DNA of 64,000 nt from Leishmania mexicana MHOM/GT/2001/U1103 (Eukaryota > Euglenozoa > Kinetoplastea > Trypanosomatida > Trypanosomatidae), in contig NC_018316.1 of the NCBI RefSeq assembly GCF_000234665.1, positions 124,001 to 188,000 on the forward strand, read 5' to 3'. Below are positions 10,523 through 21,900 of this stretch, piece after piece (position 1 is the stretch's first letter; each line of letters begins with the position of its first letter). The position numbers and the translations under genes were made by a program. The notes below the pieces were generated by a model, which saw only the letters and a list, made by a program, of their open reading frames with translations, was not told the origin of the DNA and made no database searches.

Positions 10523-10604
10523 CCAGAGTTTGCGAAACGGACGTCGCCGTCTCTCTTGTCTGCGTGCGAAGCGGGTGACGGGGGGTCTCCGCTTCCCAGG
10601 GGTC

Positions 10605-13600
10605 ATGCAAGATGTATCGGCGTCCACGCCGTCCACATCGTCTGCGGTGCTTGTCACCTACGCAGCGTGGCGCACCGAGATGGAGCGCATTCTCCGACTT
10701 GCTCGCAGCATCGCACACGACGGGCGGATGAGCACGGCGGTGGCTGCGGTCACGGGCGAACCACCCGTCGCAGGCGGCATCAGCGCCGACGGTCGAACCT
10801 TGAGGTCGTTTACGTTCTCTGCGCCACCCACGCAAACCCCTGTGACTCCGACGGCACCGTCCTTTCTGCAGCGGATACTGTACAGCACGCCCGCGAGTGG
10901 CACCGAATCTCCGGCGGCCTCTCCGGTGGCGCCGTTGCCGCGAACGCATGGGGCGCGTATCGGAAGGGACGTCGAGGTCGCCTCGCTCCTGCAGCTGCTG
11001 GCATTGGCGGAGATGCCATCGAGCTCGGATGTCGTGGCCTTTCCGTCGCCCTCCTCCTCCACAGCCAAGCAGCGTTTGTTTGCCGAGGCACTGGAGGCCG
11101 TGTCCATCAGCATCGCCAGCAGCAGCCACGGCGGAGGTCCTGCAGGCAGCCCTAGCGGCAATGCGGCAGCACGGCCACCTTCCTTGATATCCCACTCGCA
11201 CGCCATATTGCCGATGCGCGAGACAGCCTCGGCTTCCCTCTCGGCAGCGCCTCATACGCCTTCCCCCGCTTCTGCCGGCACGTGGCGGAGTAGTGGCGGT
11301 GGTGGAGACCGCGAGGGCGACTTTGACCGACTCTTTGCGCGGCTCAAGCACCAAGCGGTGGAGCGCAGTCGAACGGTGTATACGGCCACCTCATCCTCGT
11401 GTTCAGCATCATCGGCAACCACAGTGGTCTCATCGTCTGCCGCCGTGGTCACCGCTGGTCTCGACGCTGCTCGAGAGGCGCTGGATGCGGCTGATGCACT
11501 GCGGCTGCGGCTGCGTCGCCAGTATCGCCTCAGCACTGCGCCAAACGGGCGACTGGCAGAGGCGCAGACACTTCTTGTGCGGGCCACAGTATGTCGCGAG
11601 GCGCAGCTGTACACTGACACCATTTTGCATGCCGTAAACCGGTGCTGCAACTCTGGCAAAGAGGTACAGGGTGGACGGCAACATGTGCCGGGACCACATC
11701 GCCACCGCTCCTCCGCCTCGTCCCCCGCGCTCTTAGGAGCGGCGCCGCAGGACTGGGCAGCACTCACCGCTGCGGAGTCCAGGGAGCCCCTAATGAGCGC
11801 CATTCGAAGGGAACTCGCCCACGTTACTCAGCCGCGGCGGCAAAGTCGCCGTACGGCCTCTGTCGCGCAGGACAAGGGCGCCGGTGACGGCGGCACACAC
11901 GCCGCCAGAGGGCGACGGATCTCTTCTTCGTCCCCAGTGCCGTCGTCGGCCCCCGGCACCACTGCAGAGACAACGTTTTCCTTCATCGCAGCCTCGCCGC
12001 AGTTCACGGAGGCACTCGCGCGATGGCGGCAGGTGATCGAGGCGCAGCAGCGCTCGTTGCGAATGGAAGAGGTGCACGACTACCTAGCGGCGTCACAGCT
12101 ATTCCTTGCAGCCGCTGTGGAGGAACAGCAGCTCGGCGGGGGCATACAAGACCCAGATGCGCTGTGCTGTGTGTCGCCTCTGATGCTCGCCACTCACGGC
12201 GTGACGCACGTGCTGCGTGCCTGTGGCCTCCTCCTCTCCGACACCCTGCTAGACAAGGAAGTGCCGTACCCTGCCAGTGTTGTGGAGGAGATGGCGACGG
12301 CAGTGGTGTCGGCGGTCACGACTGACGCCATCGCTGACGAACTCGGTAGCAGTTGCAGGAGTGGCAGGGCCGTTGATTCTCCGCTGCCGAATCAGTTGGC
12401 GCTGCCGCCGCTGCTCGCGCGAGCTGGCCCACATGCCACCCGCGTGTGGATGCTGCTCGTGCAGCTGGCATCCTTCCTGGAGCGGAACGCTGTAACGCTT
12501 CCGTGGGATACGAAGGACACGCCAACTGGCGCCGCCGCTTCGACTTTGCTGGCAGACGACAGTATGCGCAACAGAGGCAGCAGCACAACGCAACTTCTCT
12601 GGGAGCTTTCTGCTGCCGTGCTGCTGCACCGGCCATTCGATGCGCTGCAGGCGCTACATGACGTTCTTGAGCACGCCTCTTCGTCCACCACAGCGGCTGC
12701 GAAGGTGCCGTCGCTGCGAGACCTCTTCAGTAAATACATGTCGCCGCGGCGTGCACGCCCGTCATCGCCGCTCACCTCAGCTACACGCGCATCTCCGTCT
12801 TCGTCGGTGTGCTCCTCATCTCCTGCAACCGTGGCAGCAGCAGCAGCAGCACCATCAGCGCCAAACGTCTGGATAACGCAGGTGCAGGCACAAGCAGGCA
12901 CGCTGCCACTGTGCCTACTTTCCTTGCGCCGTGCCATTGCGGCCGCAGTGCGTGCACGTCACTACGCCGAGGCGCTGATGGATGTCGAGGTGGGTCTGCA
13001 CCTCCTGCGGGAGCAAGCGGAGAGGCTGGACCCGGTTCGCCGTGATGAGCACAAGGCGGAGCCAGCGGAGGAAGTCAGCGAACAGACCCGCACCGCGGAT
13101 GTGGCCGTCACCAATGCGGGCGGGACCGACTACCGGCGGCTTGTGTACTGGCCCAAACCGGCAACGACAACACAAACCCAGCGATCGGGCTCGGCAAGCG
13201 TGTCTACCACGAAGGCGGCCGCCTCCGCTGTCACGTACCTCTCCGATGGCGTTGTGCTGACTATGCTGCGCGTGCTGCTGCTCTTTATCACGTCCCCAAT
13301 GGCGTCTGGAGAGGCGGTGGCACGGCTGCAGCAGCGGCAGTGCGGCAAGGGCTCGTGGTGGAGACGAGAGCCACGGAGGAGCCACGCGACCCTATCGACT
13401 TCCGGCACCAGCAGTCCGTCGACCCAGCAGGAGCGCGCCGACGACGATCCCCTGGACTGCGCTGGCGACGTTGTCCGCTGCGTAGCCATCTCCCTCACCT
13501 CTGCGCTGGACACACTGGACACCCTGACGGCGCAGCTGCAGCTACTAGAGCGACATGTCATCGTACCGCAATGCTCCACAGCACGGTCACCTGCCGCATC

Positions 13601-14543
13601 CTCCAAGACCAGAAACGCGGGCTGCAGAGCCGCATCCGCGACGCCGGCCCGGCAGCCCCACGCGGAGGTGCGCCTTCTTCGCTCGTTTCCAGGCCCAGCG
13701 CACCGGCTAGAGCACGTTGCCACGAATGCATTGAACGAGGCGAAGACGGGCGTGACTCTGCGTGACGCACACACGCCAGCAACGAATGGCGTCGAGAAAG
13801 GTGCGCCGACGGAGAGAGCAGCTGCCACAGCACTTGGCGAGGGGGCGCTCACGGAGCGCCCCTCCTCTTACGCCACCGAGGCCGCCACGTCGCTTCAGCG
13901 CTCCTCGCGCACTGTCTGCACGCTGACATCGTCGGCGCGGTATCAGCAACTCAAGCATGCGTACCGTTCGCGGTCGGCTTTCCATGTCGAGAGCACTGAA
14001 TGCTCGGCGATGCTTACTGGCCCCGGCGCGGATGCATCCTCCACAGTCGCGCGCGACGCCGACGAGCTGCACAACGGCGCCGCGCATGTAGCGGACGTGC
14101 ATCCGGAGGTGAAAGCTGAAGAGCATAGAGGTCAAGAGGCGGAAGAAGGAAACCGCTTCGGCACGCAGTCCGCCGCCTTGGTGGAGCTGGCGGAAGTTGT
14201 CCGCGAGCTGTGGATGATGGTGGGGGCGCTCACGCTTCCGCTTCGTGCGGCATCGACGTGCACGACTCCGCCGACTGCGGCCTCCGTTGCTGCGGCATCA
14301 ACCCCCCTGGCCGCAGGGGAGTCGTGGTTCGAGGAGAGTGTAACGACGGCCACAGCTGCCTCGCCTCCGGCGCGCGAGAGCGGCATCAGCTACGGCGACG
14401 CGCGTCTCGCCTTTCCCACAGTGGAGCCACGAATGGAGAGGTGCCTGCGCGTGCTCGGCGGACGTGACCGGACTGTGCTGGTACTGCTTCGTCGGCTGCA
14501 ATCCGAGCTGCTCTTCCCGGCGGTCTGCCGCCCACTTGCTTAG
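10605..14543 (+). CDS. Large alpha-helical protein of unknown function
   Basis: This encodes 1,312 residues from the first in-frame ATG (10605); the frame stays open upstream to a TTG at 10530, but no earlier ATG exists. I do not recognise a domain. Low-complexity Ser/Ala/Thr stretches alternate with segments that look helical and amphipathic: LDAADALRLRLRRQY near 11480-11525, WRQVIEAQQRSLRMEEVHDY followed by LAASQLFLAAAVEEQQ near 12024-12135, and RRAIAAAVRARHYAEALMDV followed by a Leu-rich helix near 12928-13030. Islands of helix in linker-rich sequence are loosely reminiscent of vesicle-tethering (CATCHR) subunits, but this is an impression and not a call. There are no signal peptide, membrane segments or catalytic motifs. 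Clean codon usage over 3.9 kb and the splice-acceptor signal upstream argue that it is a real gene. Confidence 0.8.
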   Translation: MQDVSASTPSTSSAVLVTYAAWRTEMERILRLARSIAHDGRMSTAVAAVTGEPPVAGGISADGRTLRSFTFSAPPTQTPVTPTAPSFLQRILYSTPASGTESPAASPVAPLPRTHGARIGRDVEVASLLQLLALAEMPSSSDVVAFPSPSSSTAKQRLFAEALEAVSISIASSSHGGGPAGSPSGNAAARPPSLISHSHAILPMRETASASLSAAPHTPSPASAGTWRSSGGGGDREGDFDRLFARLKHQAVERSRTVYTATSSSCSASSATTVVSSSAAVVTAGLDAAREALDAADALRLRLRRQYRLSTAPNGRLAEAQTLLVRATVCREAQLYTDTILHAVNRCCNSGKEVQGGRQHVPGPHRHRSSASSPALLGAAPQDWAALTAAESREPLMSAIRRELAHVTQPRRQSRRTASVAQDKGAGDGGTHAARGRRISSSSPVPSSAPGTTAETTFSFIAASPQFTEALARWRQVIEAQQRSLRMEEVHDYLAASQLFLAAAVEEQQLGGGIQDPDALCCVSPLMLATHGVTHVLRACGLLLSDTLLDKEVPYPASVVEEMATAVVSAVTTDAIADELGSSCRSGRAVDSPLPNQLALPPLLARAGPHATRVWMLLVQLASFLERNAVTLPWDTKDTPTGAAASTLLADDSMRNRGSSTTQLLWELSAAVLLHRPFDALQALHDVLEHASSSTTAAAKVPSLRDLFSKYMSPRRARPSSPLTSATRASPSSSVCSSSPATVAAAAAAPSAPNVWITQVQAQAGTLPLCLLSLRRAIAAAVRARHYAEALMDVEVGLHLLREQAERLDPVRRDEHKAEPAEEVSEQTRTADVAVTNAGGTDYRRLVYWPKPATTTQTQRSGSASVSTTKAAASAVTYLSDGVVLTMLRVLLLFITSPMASGEAVARLQQRQCGKGSWWRREPRRSHATLSTSGTSSPSTQQERADDDPLDCAGDVVRCVAISLTSALDTLDTLTAQLQLLERHVIVPQCSTARSPAASSKTRNAGCRAASATPARQPHAEVRLLRSFPGPAHRLEHVATNALNEAKTGVTLRDAHTPATNGVEKGAPTERAAATALGEGALTERPSSYATEAATSLQRSSRTVCTLTSSARYQQLKHAYRSRSAFHVESTECSAMLTGPGADASSTVARDADELHNGAAHVADVHPEVKAEEHRGQEAEEGNRFGTQSAALVELAEVVRELWMMVGALTLPLRAASTCTTPPTAASVAAASTPLAAGESWFEESVTTATAASPPARESGISYGDARLAFPTVEPRMERCLRVLGGRDRTVLVLLRRLQSELLFPAVCRPLA

Positions 14544-15952
14544 TGGGTGGGGCGTGGCCAGAGAGGACGTCGATGGCAGTGGTGGCGGCGGTCACGACAT
14601 GTCTTTGTCTTCCGTTGCAGGAGAGAGGGGCAGATCGAAGGGGACGCCGTCGGAGAGGGCGCTGAGGATCGACGACAACGCGGCGCGTGTATGGGGGGGG
14701 AGGTACATGTATGTCGGGTGTATATGGGGGTATATCGATGTACTCTGTGTGTGTGTGTTGTGGGTAGCGAGAGAGTCCATCCGTAACGCAGCCGGATGGA
14801 ATTACGGTAGATGTCATCCAACGGACGAGAGGGGGGCTGATGAGGAACGACGGGCACGCGCATGATGTGCGCCCTCTACGTCGCCGGCGCCGGCGCGGGT
14901 GCGTGCGTGTCCTCCAATCGCTGTATTCAGGCAACGGGGAAGGAGAATATCGAAGGACATCGACCACAGTGTAACTCGAAATACATGAGAGCAAGCGCAC
15001 CTGAGAAGGTGCAGTGAAACGCCCGAGTCCGCTCAGTGCCTCAGAGTGGGCGTGGATGCAGTCGGCCATGCTCGCGTGTCCATATGTGGCGTTGTTACGC
15101 GGACGGAAGTGTGTCATCGAAACGTTGGTGGTGGTGGTGTTGGGGGGTGGAAGAGCCGAAAGGATGCCCTCAGTGGTGCGCTGACGGCTCACCCATAGGT
15201 AGAGACTCGTATGGGGCTTCTCCGTCGCACTCCCTAACACACACACACATGTGCAAGCCGCCCCGCTGATGTCACGTGTAGCTCTTCCCTTCTCCCCCCT
15301 CTCTCCTCCCCCCTTGTGCGTATGCCTTTCATAGCCCTTACCCTCTCTTACACCCCTCGCACCGGCACATGTGCATCATCGTCACCAACCTCCTTCGCTA
15401 GTGGATCTCCGCGGTACACAAGGCGCAGAAGCTGCAGCCCGCAACTCCTCCTGCCCCCTCCACCGACTGGACCTCCACTATTGGCCACTCGCTCGCCTTC
15501 TCCCTCTGTTCCCTTTTCTCTCGTACCGCCACCGCGTGCCTGTGCGTGAGCGTCCCCGTGGTTGGGGTTTCGACCTCCCCTTGCTCAGCTGACGCATGGG
15601 CGCAGGTGTTGTGTCGCTCGTCTCCCTCCCCTCCCCCCTTCATGTCGTTGTTTATCTTTCTTTTGTCCTCCCCTGGCTTGGCTCGTCGTTGATCCCCCCC
15701 CCCTCTCCCTCCCTCCCATCCGTCACCGACTTGGATCTTCTGCCTCCACTTCCGCTGCGGATGCTGTTGCTTGCTCGTTGTACACACCTCCTCCTCCTCC
15801 TCCCTCTGCCCTCCTGTGTCTATCTTTTATCATTGCTGTGCGTGTGTGTGTGTGTGCGTGTGCGTAATACATCCGGCCGTTGCGGTCTAATTTGTGGCAC
15901 CTCTTTGTAGAGTGTGAGCAGGACGGTGTTTGCGCGCGTGCATGCCGGCTTG
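14544..15952. other. Intergenic spacer
   Basis: The spacer holds GT-rich stretches near 14740 and 15839-15866, and a long C/T-rich zone from 15270 to 15835 that serves as the polypyrimidine region of the next gene. Open frames here are low-complexity and unsupported. No RNA gene is recognised. Confidence 0.65.
15775..15910 (+). promoter_or_regulatory. Candidate spliced-leader acceptor for the 15953 gene
   Basis: A C/T-rich tract with repeated CTC triplets (15787-15835), a short GT repeat and then CTCTTTGTAG put an acceptor AG at 15909-15910, 42 bases before the ATG at 15953. Confidence 0.5.
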
Positions 15953-18900
15953 ATGCCGCGTCCATCTCCCTTCTTGCCCAGCGATATAGTTGCACCACCA
16001 GCGACGGCGGCGGAGGCCTCGGCTGCCGCCTCTCCTCCGACCTCCACGTCCTTGTCGACCTCGCAGGGAGCGGTGTTCGGCCGCGCGTGTGGCGATGCCG
16101 ACGAGTGCAGCAGTCGGCGATCCAGCATCAGCACACCTCTGACCAGCACATCAGATGCGCAGCAGTGGATGAGAGGAAACCCAATCGTCGCCCCACTGCC
16201 AGGCCCGGCGACGGAGCAGCTAAACTTCGCCGAGTCCCACGCCTTTGCCATCGCGGTGCCGTCGGAGACAAAGGCCGGCAAGTCACGAAACACCCCCTCA
16301 ACTCTCCACCCACGAGGGCGACGGGGTCACGCGCACGGCGATGCGGCGGGTGCCTCTACGCCGAGGAAAGCTATCAGCATCAACGACGTCAAGAGTAGCA
16401 GGAGCACTGGATGTGGCGGCGGTAGAAGCACACGTCCCGAAGCTCTGCAGGCGCTCAGACAGGTCCCTGGGACGCGGTGCACCGCATCACTCACGCCTCT
16501 GCGCACAACCTCCTCTCCCGCCACGCCGTCCACTGCCGCTGGTGTTTCTGAGTCCAAAGACGCAAACCACCGGCCCGCACGTCGGTCACGAATCAACAAG
16601 AAGGCCGCTGAGGCTGGTGCTCTGCGGAGAGGCCGACGGCTTCCGTGCGCAGCAGCCCCCACGTCTTCCACAGCGGACACATCAACGCCTGCGCTCTGTC
16701 GCAGACAGAACATGATCCCTTCCATGATGCCGTCCGCGCATCATCGACAGCGGCGGCGTCTTTCCTCTCCGGCATCCTCAGCGCCGTCACTGACAACACA
16801 GCATGCATCTGCCGTGAACCAGCACGAGGTGAAGACAGGCGCCACGTCTGTGCGCGCTCGGGCGGCGCTAACGACGCCGACGACGACGGCACTGCCGGCC
16901 AGCGAGAGGTTGTGCTCACCAGCTGCAGATCGCCGCGAAGTGGCAGAGGCACAAAGAGGTGGGGCCGGTGGTATGTCCGAGGTGTTCACCGACATCGCGT
17001 CGGCCGCTGCGGGCGCTGGAGAGAAAGACCTGCAGAGGGCGTGTGTAGAGGGCCGCTCTTCGTCCTCAGCAGAGGATGATGACGCCGGCAGAGGAGGCAG
17101 TGCGTGCACGCGCAGCCCCGCTGCTTCTGTGAACCCTTCCGGCGCCGCTATTGCTCCGACGACCCACCAGCTGCGCTTTCTGCACGAGTGCCGCGTCAGC
17201 AGTAATAACGCCTCCACCGCGTCGTCTGCCCCACCGGCGTCGCCGACATGGCTGCACACGCCTCCGCTGCCCATGAACTTCAGCAGCCGCTGCCACCACG
17301 GCGCGCACCGATACGTAGATGAGAACAGAGTCGCCTTGACTCGCGCAGGCGGTGCCAACGACGTGCAATCACCGTCCTCTCCTTTAACGCCAACCGTATT
17401 CTGCGTCTTCGCTCTCCCACACCACCGACACCACTGTCAAGTGCAGCAAGCATCAAGCCTGCGCAGCGCGGACGACAGCTCGATGCCCTGGCGCGAGAGC
17501 CGCTGCGACTTCTCCAGGGTCGAGCAGGTGTCGCCCATCACCGCTGGAGAAATGCAGGAGCCCTGTGTGACAGATCACCGCATCTCGCGGCCACCGGCCT
17601 TCCTAGCCACCGTGGCGCGGGCGTCATCGTCAGCAGCCACCGACCAACTTTCTGCGGAGGGTGTGGACGCGGCGTGGTGGATCGGCTCTACGATGGGTAC
17701 GTCTCCGCCGACACCGCTGCACGCCTCTTTTGACGTCTTCGCGCAGTCGTCGGCTGCGGTGTCGCCGTTGTCGGCGTTTTCGGCCGCGCAAACAGCGCCC
17801 CGACCAGCAGCAGCCCCAAGGAGCACGACTGACCGCCCCATGGTCAGCGTGCGGCCTAGAAACGAAACCTCCACTCATGGCAAGTCACGGTTCCCGCCAG
17901 CGCTAGAGCGGCAAGTGCGAGCGGCAGCAGCGGCACCGATCGCCAGGTTCGGCGATGATGAGTACTGTCTTGGCCCCCAGCCTGAGCACGCGACGCCGCA
18001 CATTTCGGCTGCAAAGTTCTCCTCGATCGACCCACCACGAGCTAGCGACGCGCCGCCATCGGTGGAGAAGGCACGCGCCGCCAGTGGGCACCCCTCTACT
18101 TCGCTTGAGCTGGAAGGGAACGACCGCGCAGTGATCCGCGCGGCAGCCGTGGCGGCGGAGGCAGAGGGTGGCGCGCCACAGCCTGCATCGTCATCGTCGC
18201 TGAAACCCCAAAGTGTGATCCCAATGATTGCTGCCGCTGCAGCAGCCTCCGTGTCGCAGCTCAGTCACACGCCGGCGATCATGCTTACAACGCCTCTCGT
18301 GGGCTTCTCCTCTCGTAGCCCAGCACCTGTCGTGAACTCCTGCGCTAGCCCGATCCCGCCGCAGTGGCACCCGCACCACCCCATGCCGCCCCTCCATCAG
18401 CTGAGTGCAGGGTCCACACCCAGTGTCTACGGCGACACAGGCAGCGGAGGCGGTGTTGTTGGCGGCGTTGGCAGCAACATCACCGCGTCAACGACGCGGT
18501 CGCCGTTGCCGGAGAGGCCACGATTGCGCACGCCTCCGCATCAGACAGCATGTATGCCTGCAACGCGGATATCAGGGGAGGGGCACAGAGCAGACAGCTC
18601 GAGTCGCATGAGCATCATCGGCGGCGGCGGTGGCGTCCCTCCACCGCATCAGTCCGTACCCTTCCTCCTGTCCCATTCCGCATGGAAGAGTGGAGGCCGC
18701 AAGCGACCCAAGTCACCGTCTCCCTCCCGGTCGCCCTCAGCGCAGTGCAGTGGCGGTATTGATGGCACTGAAGGTGATAGCGCCGAGGGAGTCGCTGGGG
18801 CCGTGGGGAAGCACCAGCATCAGCCACCCCCTTGTTGTCTCACCGCTTTCAAAGGACTGGTCTCGGACAGCCACACGCCGGTTGGCTTCGGCTCCGTGAC

Positions 18901-21900
18901 GACCGACAGCGATGGAGCGACGCCGCAGGCAACGTCCGTGTCGCCACCGCCGCAGCGGCAGCATCTGAAGAGCCACAGCGGCGACATTTTCGCCACTACC
19001 ACCACGGCGGCGCGGCCGCCGATGACTGCGCTCGGCCCTGTGATGCGGCCGCGGCCGCGCCAGCGCACCAGCAGCAACGGCAGTGACACGGCCACCAGCA
19101 CGCCGTCCCCACTTCCCATGGCGATAGCAAGCCCGGATATGGCCCCAACGCTCGGCACCTTCAGCGCGTCGTCCACCTTCACCGGGTTCGACCCGGCTCC
19201 CTCCTGCATCCTCGCTGCTGGCCCTCGGAGTGCCTCCATCAGCGGCAAGGTATACGTGCACTCCCTGACGACCTCTCCACCGCCCCGACATCGCAGTGTC
19301 GGGTCGGCGTCGTCCCTGTCCTCGATGGGCGCCTTTGCCTTCAACGATGCCAGCACGGTCCCAGTGATGCACAATGGAGTGCTGAGCCGCGTGGTGGCGT
19401 ATGTGCCGCTGTCAACTGCCAGCAGCAACCCCAGAAATCGCATCGGTGGGCGGGTGGGTGGCGGGGCTGAGAACGGCGCAGACGACGTGGTGCACGGTGA
19501 CGAGGATGAGGACTATCTCGAGGACGGAGGCGCCGGCACCTGCAAGACCCCCCAAGGCGGGAACGGCAGGCGGTGGAGAGTCACCTCCAGTGGCTGCGGT
19601 GTTGGTGCGCACTGCTGTGGGAAGCCTGTGCGGCTGAAGCCTGGGACCGCTATCGAGACCGCCATTCAACCAGGCCCCTACGCACGCCACCTATCGTGGG
19701 TGCCCTTCTGTGCCGGCGGCGGTGGCGGTGGCGGTGGCGGTGGCGCGAGCGCCGGTTTCAGCCGAGCGGGGGTGACTAATACCGCCGCAGCAGCAGCGCA
19801 GGTGGGCGACGATCGCCGTTGGTCTGGCAGCGAGGACCTGGTGACATGGCTGTCGTGTGCAGCGAGCTTTACAGCGTCTTCGACGTCGGCATCGACAACG
19901 TACGCCTCGTCCTCTTTTGGCACCGTTCCCTGCGATGACGAGCATGTAAGGCACTGGAGCTCGCAGCAGCACAGCACCAGCGATAGCGGTGACGACAGCC
20001 TTCTCGATTCATCGGCAGAAGCCGAGGAGAGCGAGGACGGGCTCGCCGTCTGCACCCTCTACGCTGCGGCACCGCGACACTACCATTACCGCCGCACAGT
20101 GCATCCGCCTGCATCATGCGACGCGGTGCTTCAGAGGCGGCGTGAGAAGCGCCACCACCGCTACGTGCGGGTTCACCATCCACGACGCCAGCATCGCTCC
20201 CTCTCAAGCTCCCCAGCCACCGGCAGGGATGCGGTAAAAGGGGCAGAGCAGGCGCAGGCTGAGAGACCTCTCCCAACCTTTACAATGGATGTTAACGGCA
20301 CCGCCGCGCGGCCTATCCTCCATGTCGACCCGGCAGCGGATGAGAACGTGAACGCGGGCGCACACAACGGGCCCTGCCACCGGCCTGTGGTGACAGCGTT
20401 ACCCGGCACATTCGTCCCGTACAGCCCCCACCTGTCCACCTCTTCCCTGCTCTACTACGACGATGTGTGCAGCGATGACGTGGATGATGTCTATTATCAG
20501 ATAGAGAAGCGTCTGTTCCCGGTCGCCGACGAGGCAGGGCAGAGCCTCTGCAGAGCCTTCCGATCATCGCCACCACCGCCGCCACAAACACCCGCCGCTG
20601 CCGCATCAGCATCCCCGACAGGCGACACCAGGGAGACACCCCACGACGGCTCCGACGAGCCATCTATCGACGCGCTCTTCACGGTGCTGAACGTGCCGCT
20701 TCGCCTCAACCTGCGCGGTGGCTTTCATCTCTCCGACTACTACACCCCCTGCCCCGTCTGTCACCCAGCCATGCGAACGGTGGCAGACGACACGGCCTCA
20801 GGCTTGGATGCAACGGCCAGCAGCTGCAGCTGCAGCTGTTGCTCGTGTCTCTGCTCGTCCGTCTGCTTCCGCTCCACAAAGCGGTCCACCTTGTCCTCTC
20901 GAGCTATGTCGCGGATGTCGGGTGGCACCTCGCTTGGCTCCACGCAGTGCATCTTCTGCTCCGACGCCTCCGCCAAGGCCTCGGCCCCTGGGTTTGCCAA
21001 GGGACTGCGTCAGATGACGCCGCCGCCACCACCGCCCGCTCCTGCGGTGTTGGCAGTTCGGCAACCAGGAGTACCATCAGCAGCCAAGGCGACACAGCCC
21101 TACGGTGTCGGCACTGCCACCAGTGTCAGCGACACCTTGAGCTCGCTCCTCCTGCAGCATGGAGACGTGACAAGAAGGTGCGATGCGGGGCGGCGAGAGC
21201 GAAAAGCAGCGGCAGCGAGGACGGCCGGAAGTCACAGAGCCACCGCTGCAGGTGGACTGGCGCCCTCCACATTCACCGCACGGTCCGCCCGCCCCTATGC
21301 AAGCGGCGCGACCGACAACCCGCTACTACTGCCAAAGTGGATGCAGGGGTTTCCCCCAGCCCCTGCAACGCAGAGGCCCACCAAGTCCGCAGCAGTACTA
21401 GCACCGGCAACAGGCAATGATATCGAGGACAAGGTGCGCGGCCGCAAGGATGGCAGCAGAGGGACGCGTGGCAGCGGCGATCCAGGTCGGCTGCCACCGC
21501 CGCTAGTGGTTACTGCAGCACACCGACACTCATCCTACCGGCGGCAGCGAGTGCGGCACCCGCCCGCAGCCGTCACGGCCCACCGTCGGCAAGCGCGTTA
21601 TCGTGGCGGCGGCGTCGGAGATGGAGCGTTGCGCTCGCAGTACAACCGGTTCATGCGGCAACGCCTCCTGTGTGTGCGCGTCAACGACAAGATCACCTAC
21701 ATCGACCCGAAAGTTGCAACCTGCGCTGCGCGCCTCCTGGTTGGCGCGGCCCTGCTGGCTGAGAAGACGAAGGAGGAGGTGGAGAGGGAACGGCGGCATC
21801 GTGTGGCAGCCGTCGACGGTGACGCTTCTGGTGCCGCCGCAGCAGTCGACGCCAGGGGAGCGCCGACGGAGACTTCTAGCGCTCCGCCAGCGTCGCAGCA

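Larger units (their letters stand above)
9523..10604. other. Intergenic spacer with SIDER-like repeat
   Basis: This spacer holds the 3' UTR of the myotubularin-like gene and the 5' UTR of the next gene. It contains a CA-rich microsatellite near 9725-9750, homopolymeric C and G runs, the 315 bp dispersed repeat at 10139-10454 and, immediately after it, a polypyrimidine tract leading to a splice acceptor. No coding sequence is seen. Confidence 0.7.
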
